From Thermoanaerobaculia bacterium (GTDB lineage Bacteria; Acidobacteriota; Thermoanaerobaculia; Multivoradales; J023): a DNA stretch of 64,000 nt. The notes under the pieces were generated by a model. The model was not told the origin of the DNA. It was given only the letters and a program-made list of their open reading frames with translations, and made no database searches. Of this stretch, positions 52,375 to 61,338 are shown piece after piece. The stretch spans positions 1 through 64,000 of the forward strand of contig JALCBJ010000025.1 in assembly GCA_028066595.1 (NCBI GenBank), read 5' to 3'. Every line of letters starts with the position of its first letter. Within the stretch, counting starts at the first letter, position 1. The translations under genes and the position numbers were made by a program.

Positions 52375-54957
52375 ATGGTTCGCATCGTCTTGTCTACTTG
52401 TGCTCTGGCAGCGCTCGTGTGGACTCCGCTCTTCGCGGATCAACCGTTGGTCGCTCCTACGTCTGATGGCTACGTTCTCCAGGGTCCGGCGGCCCGAGCT
52501 GGTCTTCCGCATCCGGAACGGTTCCTGGCGTATCGTCTCGGCAGCCGCTACACCCCCCATCACCGTGTAGTGGACTATCTCGAGGCGCTGGCCGAGGCGT
52601 CGGATCGCGTCCGGCTCTCGGAGTATGGACGTACCGTCGAGGATCGGCCGCTGCATCTGGTGATGATCTCGTCGCCGGGAAATCTGGCGCGGTTGGATCA
52701 GATCTTCGAAACCAGCCGACGACTGGGAACCGAACCGGGGCCGTCGTTGGAAGACCAGCCCGCGCTCGTCTGGTTGGCCTATGGCGTCCACGGAAACGAG
52801 ACCTCCGCGGCGGAGGCCGCACTGGCGGTGGCCTGGCAGCTCGCCGCCGGGCCGTTGGAAGATCTCGAGGACGTCGTAGTCCTTCTCGATCCGCTGGTCA
52901 ATCCCGACGGCCGAGCGCGATACGTGCAGTGGTTTCGAGAGGTCTCGGGGCGTGAGCCCGACTCCCATGTCGACGCCGTCGAGCACAGGGAGCCATGGCC
53001 CGGCGGCCGATTCAATCACTATCTCTTCGACCTCAACCGAGATTGGACCTGGCTGACCCAGCGCGAAACCCGTCAGCGCCTCGCCATCTATCGGCGAGTC
53101 GAGCCTCAGGTCTATGTCGACGTTCATGAGATGAGCGCGTCGTCGACCTACTATTTCCCACCGCCGGCGCGTCCAGTGCTACCGCTGCTCCGCGGATCGA
53201 TGGATGACTTCGAGTTGTTTGGTAGGGGCAATGCCGACGCGTTCGACGAGCGAGGCTGGACATATTTCGTGCGGGAGGTCTACGACTTCTTCTATCCCGG
53301 TTATGGCGATACCTATCCAACGCTCCGAGGCAGCTTGGGTATGACGTATGAAATGGCCGGTGGAGGTGGGGCTGGCAAGCTTCTGGAGCGGCGCGACGGC
53401 ACCCGGCTCAGCTTGGCCGATCGCGTCGCGCGTCATGCCGTGGCAACACTCGAGACCGTACGTACAGCGGCGCGGAATCGGGAGCGTTTGGTTCGACGTG
53501 CCGCACAGCGCCGTGCCGAGGGCTTATCGCTTCCCGTCCGCACCTACCTGTGGCGTGCAGACCAGCCGGAGGCTCGCGCACTCGCCGATCTCCTGGTGCG
53601 GCACGGTCTGTCCGTACGGAGACTCGAGGGGCAGGAGGAACTCCGAGTGCAGCCGGTCTGGCCCGGTGACGAGGTTCTGCGGACGTTTCGAGCCGGAACC
53701 TTCGCCGCCTCCACCGACCAAGTCGATGCGTCGGTCCTCCGGGCTCTCCTAGAGCCTCATCACGATTTGGCATCGGACTTCCTAGAGCGGCAGAAGCGGC
53801 GTCTGGAGGCGGGGGAGGGAGAAGAGATCTTCGACGTCACCGCTTGGTCTCTACCTCTGGCGTACGGCGTCGAAGCCTGGATTCATGACGGTAGGGTGGC
53901 GGGATCTCTGCTCCGAGGTGGGGCACTGGATACAACCGTCCTGGATCCGGTCGTGGCTTCACCGATCGGTTGGCGAGTCGCACCGCAGGGTCTGGCCGGT
54001 CACAAGTTCGCAGCGGGGCTGTTCCGCGAGGGAGTCAGGACGCGGATCGCGACGGCTCCGACCCGAGGCGATCTCTATGGCAGCGGCTATCGACCCGACG
54101 GCAAGGGAACCCTGCTCGTGCCGAGAGAGGGGAACGACGCAGCGGTCATCGATATCCTGACGCGCCTGAGCACCGACACGGGGGTGGTGGTCGAGTCGCT
54201 CACCGCCGGACTCTTGGCGGACGAACGCAATGCCGGATCGGGCGCCTATCGGCGTGTCGTGCCGCCGACGGTCGGTTTGGTGGCAGGCCGTGGCGTCTCG
54301 CCTACCAGCCACGGCGCACTCTGGCACCTCTTCGACCAGGTAGTGCAGATGCCGGTACGCCGGCTGGACGTCGATCGTCTGGCGAACGCAGCGCTGGACG
54401 AGCTCGACGTGCTCGTCCTGCCGGACGGCCGGTGGGGACGGGTGTCCGAGCGGGCGCGGAAGGCGCTAGATCGCTGGCTGAGGGACGGCGGCGTGCTGGT
54501 GGCCATCGCAGGAGCCCACGATCTGGCGAAGGAGGCGGATTGGACCGAGATCGAGCCCCGCGTGGTTGCCGAGGCATCGGACGATTCCGAACCGCCCGCC
54601 CGAGCGACGGATCCGTCGGTCCCTGGTGCCTTTGTCGGCGGCCAGATGCAGATCCGCCATCGGTTGGCGCTCGGTAGCACCCAAGAGGTCGCGGTTCTCA
54701 TGCGGGGTTCCCGGTTCTTGGAGCCTTCGGGTGACCCACAGGTGGACCTCCTCGTGGTGCGAACCGACGAGCCGCGTCTGTCGGGTCTGCTTTGGCCGGA
54801 GGCGGAGAGTCTCGTTGCCGGCTCCCTCCTGGTCGGCACGGAAGGTGTCGGAGACGGATTGCTGGTCACCTTCGCCCAGGATCCTGGCTTTCGAGGATTT
54901 GTCCGATCGACGATGGACCTGCTGCTCGATGTCGTCTTCTACGGACCCAGCGTGTGA
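52375..54957 (+). CDS. M14-family zinc carboxypeptidase, secreted
   Basis: An 860-residue secreted peptidase with a signal peptide (VLSTCALAALVWTPLFAD). The zinc ligands of the M14 family are in place: HGNE (His 139 and Glu 142, in YGVHGNETSAAE), His 251 (VDVHEMSASSTYYF) and the catalytic Glu 326 (GMTYEMAGG). The C-terminal 500 residues contain a glutamine-amidotransferase-like segment (DELDVLVLPDGRWG) and a barrel-like C-terminus, typical of large acidobacterial M14 proteins. It probably degrades peptides in the periplasm or outside. It starts 87 bases after the NtrC-type gene. Confidence 0.9.
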   Translation: MVRIVLSTCALAALVWTPLFADQPLVAPTSDGYVLQGPAARAGLPHPERFLAYRLGSRYTPHHRVVDYLEALAEASDRVRLSEYGRTVEDRPLHLVMISSPGNLARLDQIFETSRRLGTEPGPSLEDQPALVWLAYGVHGNETSAAEAALAVAWQLAAGPLEDLEDVVVLLDPLVNPDGRARYVQWFREVSGREPDSHVDAVEHREPWPGGRFNHYLFDLNRDWTWLTQRETRQRLAIYRRVEPQVYVDVHEMSASSTYYFPPPARPVLPLLRGSMDDFELFGRGNADAFDERGWTYFVREVYDFFYPGYGDTYPTLRGSLGMTYEMAGGGGAGKLLERRDGTRLSLADRVARHAVATLETVRTAARNRERLVRRAAQRRAEGLSLPVRTYLWRADQPEARALADLLVRHGLSVRRLEGQEELRVQPVWPGDEVLRTFRAGTFAASTDQVDASVLRALLEPHHDLASDFLERQKRRLEAGEGEEIFDVTAWSLPLAYGVEAWIHDGRVAGSLLRGGALDTTVLDPVVASPIGWRVAPQGLAGHKFAAGLFREGVRTRIATAPTRGDLYGSGYRPDGKGTLLVPREGNDAAVIDILTRLSTDTGVVVESLTAGLLADERNAGSGAYRRVVPPTVGLVAGRGVSPTSHGALWHLFDQVVQMPVRRLDVDRLANAALDELDVLVLPDGRWGRVSERARKALDRWLRDGGVLVAIAGAHDLAKEADWTEIEPRVVAEASDDSEPPARATDPSVPGAFVGGQMQIRHRLALGSTQEVAVLMRGSRFLEPSGDPQVDLLVVRTDEPRLSGLLWPEAESLVAGSLLVGTEGVGDGLLVTFAQDPGFRGFVRSTMDLLLDVVFYGPSV

Positions 54958-55063
54958 AGAACCTCCTTTTCGTCGAGCCGGTCAGAGCTCACCGTCCGCC
55001 CCGACCTGGAAGGAGTCGTTTCGCCGCTTGGGATAGGGCCACTTTGATGGCAGACGTCGAAGC

Positions 55064-55552
55064 ATGAGTCCTCGCGTCCCGAAGAGCTGTCGTGAGAAGG
55101 CCCTGGATTTGCTGGCACGGCGGTCGCACTTCCGTCGCGAGCTCGAGCGCAAGCTGACGCGACGTGGCTATGACGAATTCGAGATCGAAGAGACGCTGGA
55201 GCGTCTGACCCAAGGTGGGTGGTTGGATGATGTTCGGACCGCCGAAGAGTTCGTCGCTACACGCCTCCGTCGTGGTCCGGTCGGTCCGGCGAAGCTCCGT
55301 ACCGAGCTCAGAGCCCGAGGCGTAGACGACGACGATGCGCGTCGAGTGGTGGCCGCGGCGCAGCCGAATGGTGATCTAGAGCTCGCACGCACCGCTGCGG
55401 AGGGCAAGGTTCGGCACGCGCCCGACGTCATGGACACGGAGACGCTCCACAAACTGCTACGTTCGGTCGCCCGTCATCTCCAGGGCAAGGGCTTCTCTGG
55501 CGAGAGCATCGGTCGGGTCGTCGACGAGGTGCGCCACCGGCTCGAGCCCTGA
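55064..55552 (+). CDS. recX: Regulatory protein RecX
   Basis: A 162-residue RecX. Three helix-triplet repeats are recognisable: DLLARRSHFRRELERKLTRR, LERLTQGGWLDDVRTAEEFV and the third with KLLRSVARHLQGKGFSGESI. RecX inhibits RecA filament activity. recA is not adjacent, so it is an orphan in this window. The final 79 bases (55474-55552) are covered on the other strand by the 3' end of the glycosyltransferase gene. The N-terminus has a good ATG but no strong ribosome site. Confidence 0.9.
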   Translation: MSPRVPKSCREKALDLLARRSHFRRELERKLTRRGYDEFEIEETLERLTQGGWLDDVRTAEEFVATRLRRGPVGPAKLRTELRARGVDDDDARRVVAAAQPNGDLELARTAAEGKVRHAPDVMDTETLHKLLRSVARHLQGKGFSGESIGRVVDEVRHRLEP

Positions 55553-56661
55553 GCTTTGGGCCGATCCTCCTGGAGGAGCCTGCTCAGGAGAGCCGCCGTC
55601 CGTGGCACGATCTCGTCCCGGTTGTAGTGCCGTCGCACGTGGTCCCAACCCCGCATCCCGATCCCTTGTCGTAGGTGGAGATCGTCGAGTAACTTGCGAA
55701 TGGCCGAGAACCACTCCAGTTCCGATCGGGCCAGGAATCCCGTGTTACCTCCGCGTACGATGTCTCGGTTGACACCCACCGGGGAGGCGACGCACGGCAG
55801 AGCGTGTGACATGTACTGGAGCAACTTGAACCCACACTTCCCTCGTGACCACGTGTCGTCAGTGAGAGGCATGAGACCGATGTCAGCCGATGCCAGGGCC
55901 GGGGTTTCGACCTGCTCTGACCATGGGATCCACTCGATGTTTGCCTCTGGCCAGGGGGGTGGTTGCGAGCAGATCACCCGTAGTTTGAGATCAGGGTAGA
56001 GCTGCTGCAGCTCGGTCAGCGGTCGGCGGATCAGCTCGAGGTACTTGAGATTCTCCGGCATCCCGATCCAGACCAACGTCCGACCGGTCCCTTTCTTCTC
56101 TCCAACGGGGAGCAGGTCGATCGACGTCGGGATCGTTTCGACCCAATTCGAATGCTCCCGAGATGCGCTGGCCAGCTGCTCGTTGCCGGCCAAGACGAGG
56201 TGGGCCAAACGGCAGGTATGACGGAACTTGATTCGCCGAAGGGAGGAACGATCTGGCTCGGACTCGAGTCTGGCGGCCTGGCGGACATAGATGGCGTCGT
56301 CGAAGTCGAACACGATCCGAGTCGGAAGAGTGGTCAGCAGGAGCGGTTCACCGAGTCCGAGCTTGATCTTCGCGAGCACCAGCACGTCGGTCTGGGCGAG
56401 CTCCCGTCGGCGTCTCAGGATTCGACGGAAGTAACGCCCCTTCGCGATTTCTTCGACCCGGCAGCGCCAGCCCTGATCGGCGAGCAGAGCGAGCAACGGA
56501 CGATGTCGATGGCGGAAGGAAGGTGAACGAGCGTCGTAGGTCCAGAAGAGAATCCGTGGAGGTCGTGGTGTCCGCTGCGACCGCTTCCAGGAGGGCGTAA
56601 CGGGCGGGTCCGGTCTGGGAACGGCGGTGACGGTACGTCCAGCAGGCCGACGGTGGCTCAT
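55474..56661 (-). CDS. GT4-type glycosyltransferase
   Basis: A 395-residue protein with a two-domain GT-B look: N-terminal segment PRILFWTYDARSPSFRHRHR and a C-terminal domain with RTLVWIGMPENLKYLELI and DIGLMPLTDDTWSRGKCGFK then LLQYMSHALPCVASPVGVNR, equivalent to the donor-binding E-x7-E region of GT4 enzymes. The last 26 codons lie antisense to recX and look like a read-through of its sequence, so the true end of the functional domain is near residue 365. The sugar and acceptor are unknown. The N-terminal 35 residues before PRILFW may include a wrong upstream start. Confidence 0.85.
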   Translation of the reverse strand: MSHRRPAGRTVTAVPRPDPPVTPSWKRSQRTPRPPRILFWTYDARSPSFRHRHRPLLALLADQGWRCRVEEIAKGRYFRRILRRRRELAQTDVLVLAKIKLGLGEPLLLTTLPTRIVFDFDDAIYVRQAARLESEPDRSSLRRIKFRHTCRLAHLVLAGNEQLASASREHSNWVETIPTSIDLLPVGEKKGTGRTLVWIGMPENLKYLELIRRPLTELQQLYPDLKLRVICSQPPPWPEANIEWIPWSEQVETPALASADIGLMPLTDDTWSRGKCGFKLLQYMSHALPCVASPVGVNRDIVRGGNTGFLARSELEWFSAIRKLLDDLHLRQGIGMRGWDHVRRHYNRDEIVPRTAALLSRLLQEDRPKAQGSSRWRTSSTTRPMLSPEKPLPWR

Positions 56662-57041
56662 GGGGGGCTCCTTTGCTTGCTGAATTGCTCAATCCAGGGA
56701 ACCCGAAGCAAGTGGAGAGCCACTCGGGACGAACGGGGCCCGCGGGCGCCTCTACGGGGACAGAACCGCGTCGTTCTGGTACGACCTGACGGCTACAGCT
56801 GGGATGCATCTTCGATTCGCATCGCGCACCACCGGCAGTGTCCTCGCGGTCCGACAGAGTGTCCGTTGCACGCGACGCCGGAACACGTCAGCATCTCGTT
56901 TCGATACTCGGGTCGACGACAAGGACTACCTAGCCTTGGCTCGAGACTCCGATAAAACCGCTCGGTTTCCTGTGTCGTTCGGCTAAGCCAAGTCAATTCA
57001 AGAGCTTAGGGCGACCGGCCGGGCGCTCATCCGCTGGACGA
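56662..57041. other. Intergenic region between a glycosyltransferase and a lytic transglycosylase
   Basis: A 380-base gap between two divergently oriented genes. I looked for a c-di-AMP (ydaO) riboswitch, which often precedes lytic transglycosylases, but its conserved blocks were not found. A segment GATAAAACCGCTCGGTTTCC (56950-56969) can form a short hairpin. No other recognised signal or credible small ORF. Confidence 0.45.
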
Positions 57042-57902
57042 ATGGCATGGCCTGCGGATAAACTCGTAAGTCTGATGGGCCTTTTGTCAACCGACCTACC
57101 TGGAAGCGTCCGTCGATCCGTTCGGGTCGGCCGGTCGATCTCGTCCATCGGGGTTGGTTGGGTCCTTCTGTGCACGGCGACCCTTACAGCGTGGGCCAAT
57201 GACCGGGCCCCGATGCCGGTGGCCGATACGGACGTGCGGGGCAGCGTCAAGGTGAAGACGCTGGGTGACGGAACCCGGGTGATCTTCAATGAGAACCGCC
57301 AGCAGCGAGCCCGTCGCACATCCCTGACGCTCACGAAACCTCCCCGTGATTCGGGTCTCGAATCCAAGATCGCGCGCTATGCGCGAGCTCAGGGACTCTC
57401 TCCACGGCTCGTCCAGGCGGTGGTGCAGGTGGAGTCCGGCTACAATCCCAGAGCCCTTTCGAATAAGGGCGCCATGGGGCTCATGCAGCTCATGCCGGCC
57501 ACTGCTCGCGAGATGGGCGTGACGGACGCCTACGACCCGGATCAGAATCTGCGTGGTGGCACGCGATACCTTTGGCAGCAGATTCGGCGCCACAAGGGCG
57601 ATCTGGAGCTGGCTCTGGCTGCGTACAACGCCGGGCCGACGGCGGTGGCTCGCTACGGTGGCGTGCCGCCTTACGACGAGACCCGCCGCTACATCGCCAA
57701 GGTCATCAGCCTGTACCAGAACTCACCGCCACCGGATTGGTTGCGTGCAGACGCACGCGCACAGGCGGTTGATCGGCGCATTGCTACGGCGGAAACGCTG
57801 GCCAAAGAGAACAAGACGCGTGCGGGCCAAAAGGTCTACCTCACGCGCGACGAGTCTGGGCGTATCGTGATGACCACGACGCCACCTCCCGATTCCCGGT
57901 AG
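57042..57902 (+). CDS. Lytic transglycosylase (SLT family) with flanking small domains
   Basis: A 286-residue protein; starts at 57042 or 57075 are both possible. A hydrophobic segment (about 33-50, SSIGVGWVLLCTATLTAW) is the export signal. The SLT domain (about 103-225) has the catalytic Glu 131 in VVQVESGYNPRALSN, followed by KGAMGLMQLMPATA and AYNAGPTAVARYGG. It cleaves the beta-1,4 link between MurNAc and GlcNAc in peptidoglycan, forming 1,6-anhydro ends. On either side are DUF4124-like patches (VKVKTLGDGTRVIFNE and QKVYLTRDESGRIVMTTT), which may form a small sheet domain. pgsA follows at 120 bases. Confidence 0.9.
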   Translation: MAWPADKLVSLMGLLSTDLPGSVRRSVRVGRSISSIGVGWVLLCTATLTAWANDRAPMPVADTDVRGSVKVKTLGDGTRVIFNENRQQRARRTSLTLTKPPRDSGLESKIARYARAQGLSPRLVQAVVQVESGYNPRALSNKGAMGLMQLMPATAREMGVTDAYDPDQNLRGGTRYLWQQIRRHKGDLELALAAYNAGPTAVARYGGVPPYDETRRYIAKVISLYQNSPPPDWLRADARAQAVDRRIATAETLAKENKTRAGQKVYLTRDESGRIVMTTTPPPDSR

Positions 57903-58023
57903 GCCACCGATCTGCCTCGCGTCGGGATCGATCGACCCCACCCGGCGAGTCCAACGATCTCCCGCAGATCCGGTAAGCTGAGCGTCCTGCGGCGCTCCCC
58001 GGGCGACAGGCCGCGGTTCCTTC

Positions 58024-58614
58024 ATGCTCAACCTGCCCAACCTCCTCACGATTCTCCGCATCTTGCTGGTGCCGGTACTCGTGGTCGTCTTGTTGACCAA
58101 GTTCGACGGGAAGGAGTTCGTCGGGCTGGCGGTGTTCCTCTTCGCCGCGCTGACCGACTTGCTCGACGGCATCATCGCGCGCCGGAAGCAGATGGTGACA
58201 CGGCTGGGCAAGCTCCTCGATCCGGCCGCCGACAAGATTCTCACCTCCGCAGCTTTCATTTCGCTGGTGGAGATGGGACGGGCTGCCGCGTGGATCGTGG
58301 TGGTGATCGTGGCACGCGAATTCGCCATCTCGACGTTGCGCAGCGTTGCAGCATCGCAAAATCAGGTCATTGCGGCGTCTTGGTCGGGCAAGCTCAAGAC
58401 CGTCACCCAGGTGGTCGCCATTTCGTTGTTGATCTTTCAGGACAACCTGGGGGATCTGGCATGGACGGGGACCGTGGCTCTGTGGGTGGCGTTGGTGGTA
58501 TCGGTCTACTCCGGCATCGAGTATGGATTCGCCTATTCCCACATGGTGATCGAAGACTCGCCTGGGGAACCTTCGGGATCGAACCACGCGGATCCGACCG
58601 CCGACGCCCGCTGA
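58024..58614 (+). CDS. pgsA: CDP-diacylglycerol-glycerol-3-phosphate 3-phosphatidyltransferase PgsA
   Basis: A 196-residue membrane protein with about five helices. The CDP-alcohol phosphotransferase motif D-x2-DG-x2-AR-x8-G-x3-D-x3-D is complete (DLLDGIIARRKQMV then TRLGKLLDPAADK, residues about 40-67). The N-terminus LNLPNLLTILRILLVPVL is typical. It makes phosphatidylglycerolphosphate, the first committed step to phosphatidylglycerol and cardiolipin. The RND exporter gene starts 15 bases after its stop and may be co-transcribed. The C-terminal tail is polar. Confidence 0.95.
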   Translation: MLNLPNLLTILRILLVPVLVVVLLTKFDGKEFVGLAVFLFAALTDLLDGIIARRKQMVTRLGKLLDPAADKILTSAAFISLVEMGRAAAWIVVVIVAREFAISTLRSVAASQNQVIAASWSGKLKTVTQVVAISLLIFQDNLGDLAWTGTVALWVALVVSVYSGIEYGFAYSHMVIEDSPGEPSGSNHADPTADAR

Positions 58615-58629
58615 ATCCTGTCGCTCGTC

Positions 58630-61188
58630 ATGTCGAACTTTCTGTATCGCATCGCGCGATTCGCCGAGGATCACCATCGGCCCATCCTTGCGGTGGCGCT
58701 AACCTTGATGGTGCTGGCCGCGGGTCTGCTGTTGCGCGTCCGCTTTGATCCCGACGTCCTCTCGCTTCTGCCACCCGAGGACGAGGCGGTGCAGACCTTC
58801 CGTCAGACGCTCGATGAGTTCGGAGCTCTCGATCTGCTTCTCGTTGTCGTGCGCGTACCCGAAGGGGCTGTGGTCGATCCGTACCAGCAGTTGGTGGATG
58901 AGCTGGCGAGCGAGCTACAGACCGTGCCGGAGCTCGAATACGTGGAGTATCGGATCGGCGATCCCGACGAGCTGCTGCGAACGTTTTTTCCTCGGGCGCT
59001 GCTCTACCTCGATGCGGAGCAACGCGAAGAGGTGCTGGAGCGGCTGGCCGCGGCCGGCTTGGAGACGCGCGCTGCCGAGTTGAAGCGGCAAGTGTTGTCT
59101 CCCCAAAGCGTCGTCACCAAGAAGCTGCACCAGCTCGATCCACTCGGGTTGGCGGAGGTCTTCCTCGGCCAAGTGCGCGGACGCCGTGGTTCTCTGGGCG
59201 TCGACTGGTCGAGCGGCTACTACCTGTCGGGCGACCGTCGCCTGTTCCTCCTGCTGGCGAAGCCTACCGGAGCATCCCAGGACATCCAGTTCACGCGCCA
59301 GTTGGTGCGGAGTATCGAGCCGAAGCTCGAGCGACTTCAGTCGCAATGGAACGAGCGCTGGAGGGAGGAGATCGCGGCCGGACGCATGCAGGCATCACCC
59401 GAGATCGCTCTCGGCGGCGGCTACCTGACTTCACTCGACGATGCCGACCTGATCCAACGTGACGTCATCGTCAATGCCTTCACGTCCATGGGCGTGGTGC
59501 TGTTGCTCTTCTTCTTCGCCTTCCGGCGGATGGGCCTCCTGATCTATGCCTTCCTGCCACTGTCGTGCGGCCTGCTGCTGACCTTTGGCTCCGCCGGTGC
59601 CACAGGTAAGGTGCTCAGCTCAGCTACTAGCGCCTGCGCCGCGCTTCTGATCGGCCTGGGGATCGACTTCGTCATCGTCTCCTACGGCCGCTACGTGGAA
59701 GAACGCAATCAGGGCGCTGCGCCAACCGAAGCGCTGCAGGCCATGACCGGATCCTGCGGGCGGGCGGTGGTGGTCGGTGGCGTGACCAGCGCGGCGACGT
59801 TCTACGCCTTCACCATCACGGAGTTCACCGGCCTTCGCCAGATGGGCTTCATGACGGCCACCGGCATTCTGTTGTGCATGCTGGCCGTGCTGCTCCTTTT
59901 GCCGGCGCTCCTCGCGTGGTCGGAGAAGCGCCACGCTGCTCGCGACTCGCGGCCGACACTCTTCGTCCACGGCTTCGGTGCCGGGCGGTTGGTGCGCTGG
60001 AGCGCCGAACGTCCGACAGTAGCCCTGGGCATCGGTCTGATGCTCACGGTGGCGTCGTCGATCTTGCTGCCGCGTCTCGAACTGGTGAGCGCCATTCAGA
60101 ACATGCGTCCGGACGGCAACCGCGGTATCCAGGTACAGACCGAAGTTGCCGAGCATTTCGGCTCCAACTTCAAGTACATGATGCTCGTGCTCTCGAGCGA
60201 CCGTCGAGACGAGGTCCTCGACCTCGCGGCGCAGGCCACCGAAGCAGCGCGACCCATGCTCGCGTCCGGCGATCTCTACCGCGTCGACTCCATTACATCG
60301 ATCATCCCGCCGCCGTCGAACCAGCAGCAGGTGCTCGAATGGTTGGTGGAGAACAGAGCCTCCCTCGACCCGGAGCGAGTGCGTACCGGCTTCTCGGAGT
60401 CGCTGCGCGCAGAAGGCCTCAACCCCGCCGCTTTCGGGGAGGGGCTCGACCTGCTGTCGGTGGCGCTGTCGGCGGAAGAGCCCGTCACGCCAGAGGACTT
60501 CGACGAGATGGACTCTACCCGCCGCCTGCTCCAGCGCTACTTGCGTCAGAGCGACGACGGCACCTGGCGTAGCGTCGTCTATCTCTACGCGCCGGAAAGC
60601 AAGTGGCGTCGTGAGCCGCCACCGGAAGCCGAGGTCCTGGCGTCGAAGCTCGGCCCTCAGGCGAAGCTCACCGGAGTCAACGTGGTCAGCCGTTCCCTGC
60701 GTCAGCAGGTTTGGAAAGACGCCGTCGGGGCCGCGGTCCTCGGTTCCCTGCTGGTCGCGTTTCTTCTCTGGCTCGACTTTCGTCGTATCTCCGACACGAT
60801 TCTCACGTTGGTTCCGCTGACGGTCGGCATCGTCTGGATGTTCGGTGTCATGGTGGTGATGGGTCTCGACCTCAACTTCATGAACATCTTCGTCACCACG
60901 ATGATTATCGGCATCGGCGTCGACTACGGCGTCCACATGCTGCACCGCCGTCGCGAGCTGCAGGACGCCGACGACGAAACCTTCATCGAAGGGCTGGCGG
61001 AAACCGGCCGCGCCATCGCCATGGCGGCCGTCACCACCTCTGTGGGCTTCGGCTCCCTGGCGTTGTCCCACTATCCGGGCCTGCGCACCATCGGCTATCT
61101 GGCCATTCTCGGTGCGGCTGCTACCGCTCTGGTGGCCATCACCATGCTGCCGGCCTACCTGATGCTCGTCCGGCGGACGCGGGTGTGA
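58630..61188 (+). CDS. RND/MMPL-family exporter, HpnN-like
   Basis: An 852-residue inner-membrane protein of the two-repeat RND layout: a first helix (about 18-36), a large periplasmic loop, a block of six helices (about 275-440), a second loop and another six-helix block (about 690-850). Landmarks are LLIGLGIDFVIVSYGRYVEE in the first block and TTMIIGIGVDYGVHMLHRR in the second, each carrying the conserved Asp of proton-driven MMPL/RND permeases. The arrangement resembles HpnN, which moves hopanoids to the outer membrane. No squalene-hopene or other hpn gene is in the window, so the substrate is inferred only. Confidence 0.88.
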   Translation: MSNFLYRIARFAEDHHRPILAVALTLMVLAAGLLLRVRFDPDVLSLLPPEDEAVQTFRQTLDEFGALDLLLVVVRVPEGAVVDPYQQLVDELASELQTVPELEYVEYRIGDPDELLRTFFPRALLYLDAEQREEVLERLAAAGLETRAAELKRQVLSPQSVVTKKLHQLDPLGLAEVFLGQVRGRRGSLGVDWSSGYYLSGDRRLFLLLAKPTGASQDIQFTRQLVRSIEPKLERLQSQWNERWREEIAAGRMQASPEIALGGGYLTSLDDADLIQRDVIVNAFTSMGVVLLLFFFAFRRMGLLIYAFLPLSCGLLLTFGSAGATGKVLSSATSACAALLIGLGIDFVIVSYGRYVEERNQGAAPTEALQAMTGSCGRAVVVGGVTSAATFYAFTITEFTGLRQMGFMTATGILLCMLAVLLLLPALLAWSEKRHAARDSRPTLFVHGFGAGRLVRWSAERPTVALGIGLMLTVASSILLPRLELVSAIQNMRPDGNRGIQVQTEVAEHFGSNFKYMMLVLSSDRRDEVLDLAAQATEAARPMLASGDLYRVDSITSIIPPPSNQQQVLEWLVENRASLDPERVRTGFSESLRAEGLNPAAFGEGLDLLSVALSAEEPVTPEDFDEMDSTRRLLQRYLRQSDDGTWRSVVYLYAPESKWRREPPPEAEVLASKLGPQAKLTGVNVVSRSLRQQVWKDAVGAAVLGSLLVAFLLWLDFRRISDTILTLVPLTVGIVWMFGVMVVMGLDLNFMNIFVTTMIIGIGVDYGVHMLHRRRELQDADDETFIEGLAETGRAIAMAAVTTSVGFGSLALSHYPGLRTIGYLAILGAAATALVAITMLPAYLMLVRRTRV

Positions 61189-61338
61189 TGCGGACGGCGG
61201 AGTTCGATCACACTCGCTGAAGCCAGTCGCTTCGGCGAAGTGGTCGGTACATGTCCGGTCGTCAGGAGAAACGACGTTGGGGTAGGTGAGAACTCGGGCC
61301 ACGAGCCCTCCCCCCAATGCCTTTCCTGAGGAGACGTC

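Noticed and set aside
55113-55127. Sigma-54-like sequence TGGCACGGCGGTCGC
   Set aside because: It has the right GG-GC spacing but lies within recX with no suitable downstream gene start; likely chance.
56662-57041. c-di-AMP or c-di-GMP riboswitch before the lytic transglycosylase
   Set aside because: The conserved blocks of ydaO and GEMM motifs are not present; only a short hairpin remains.
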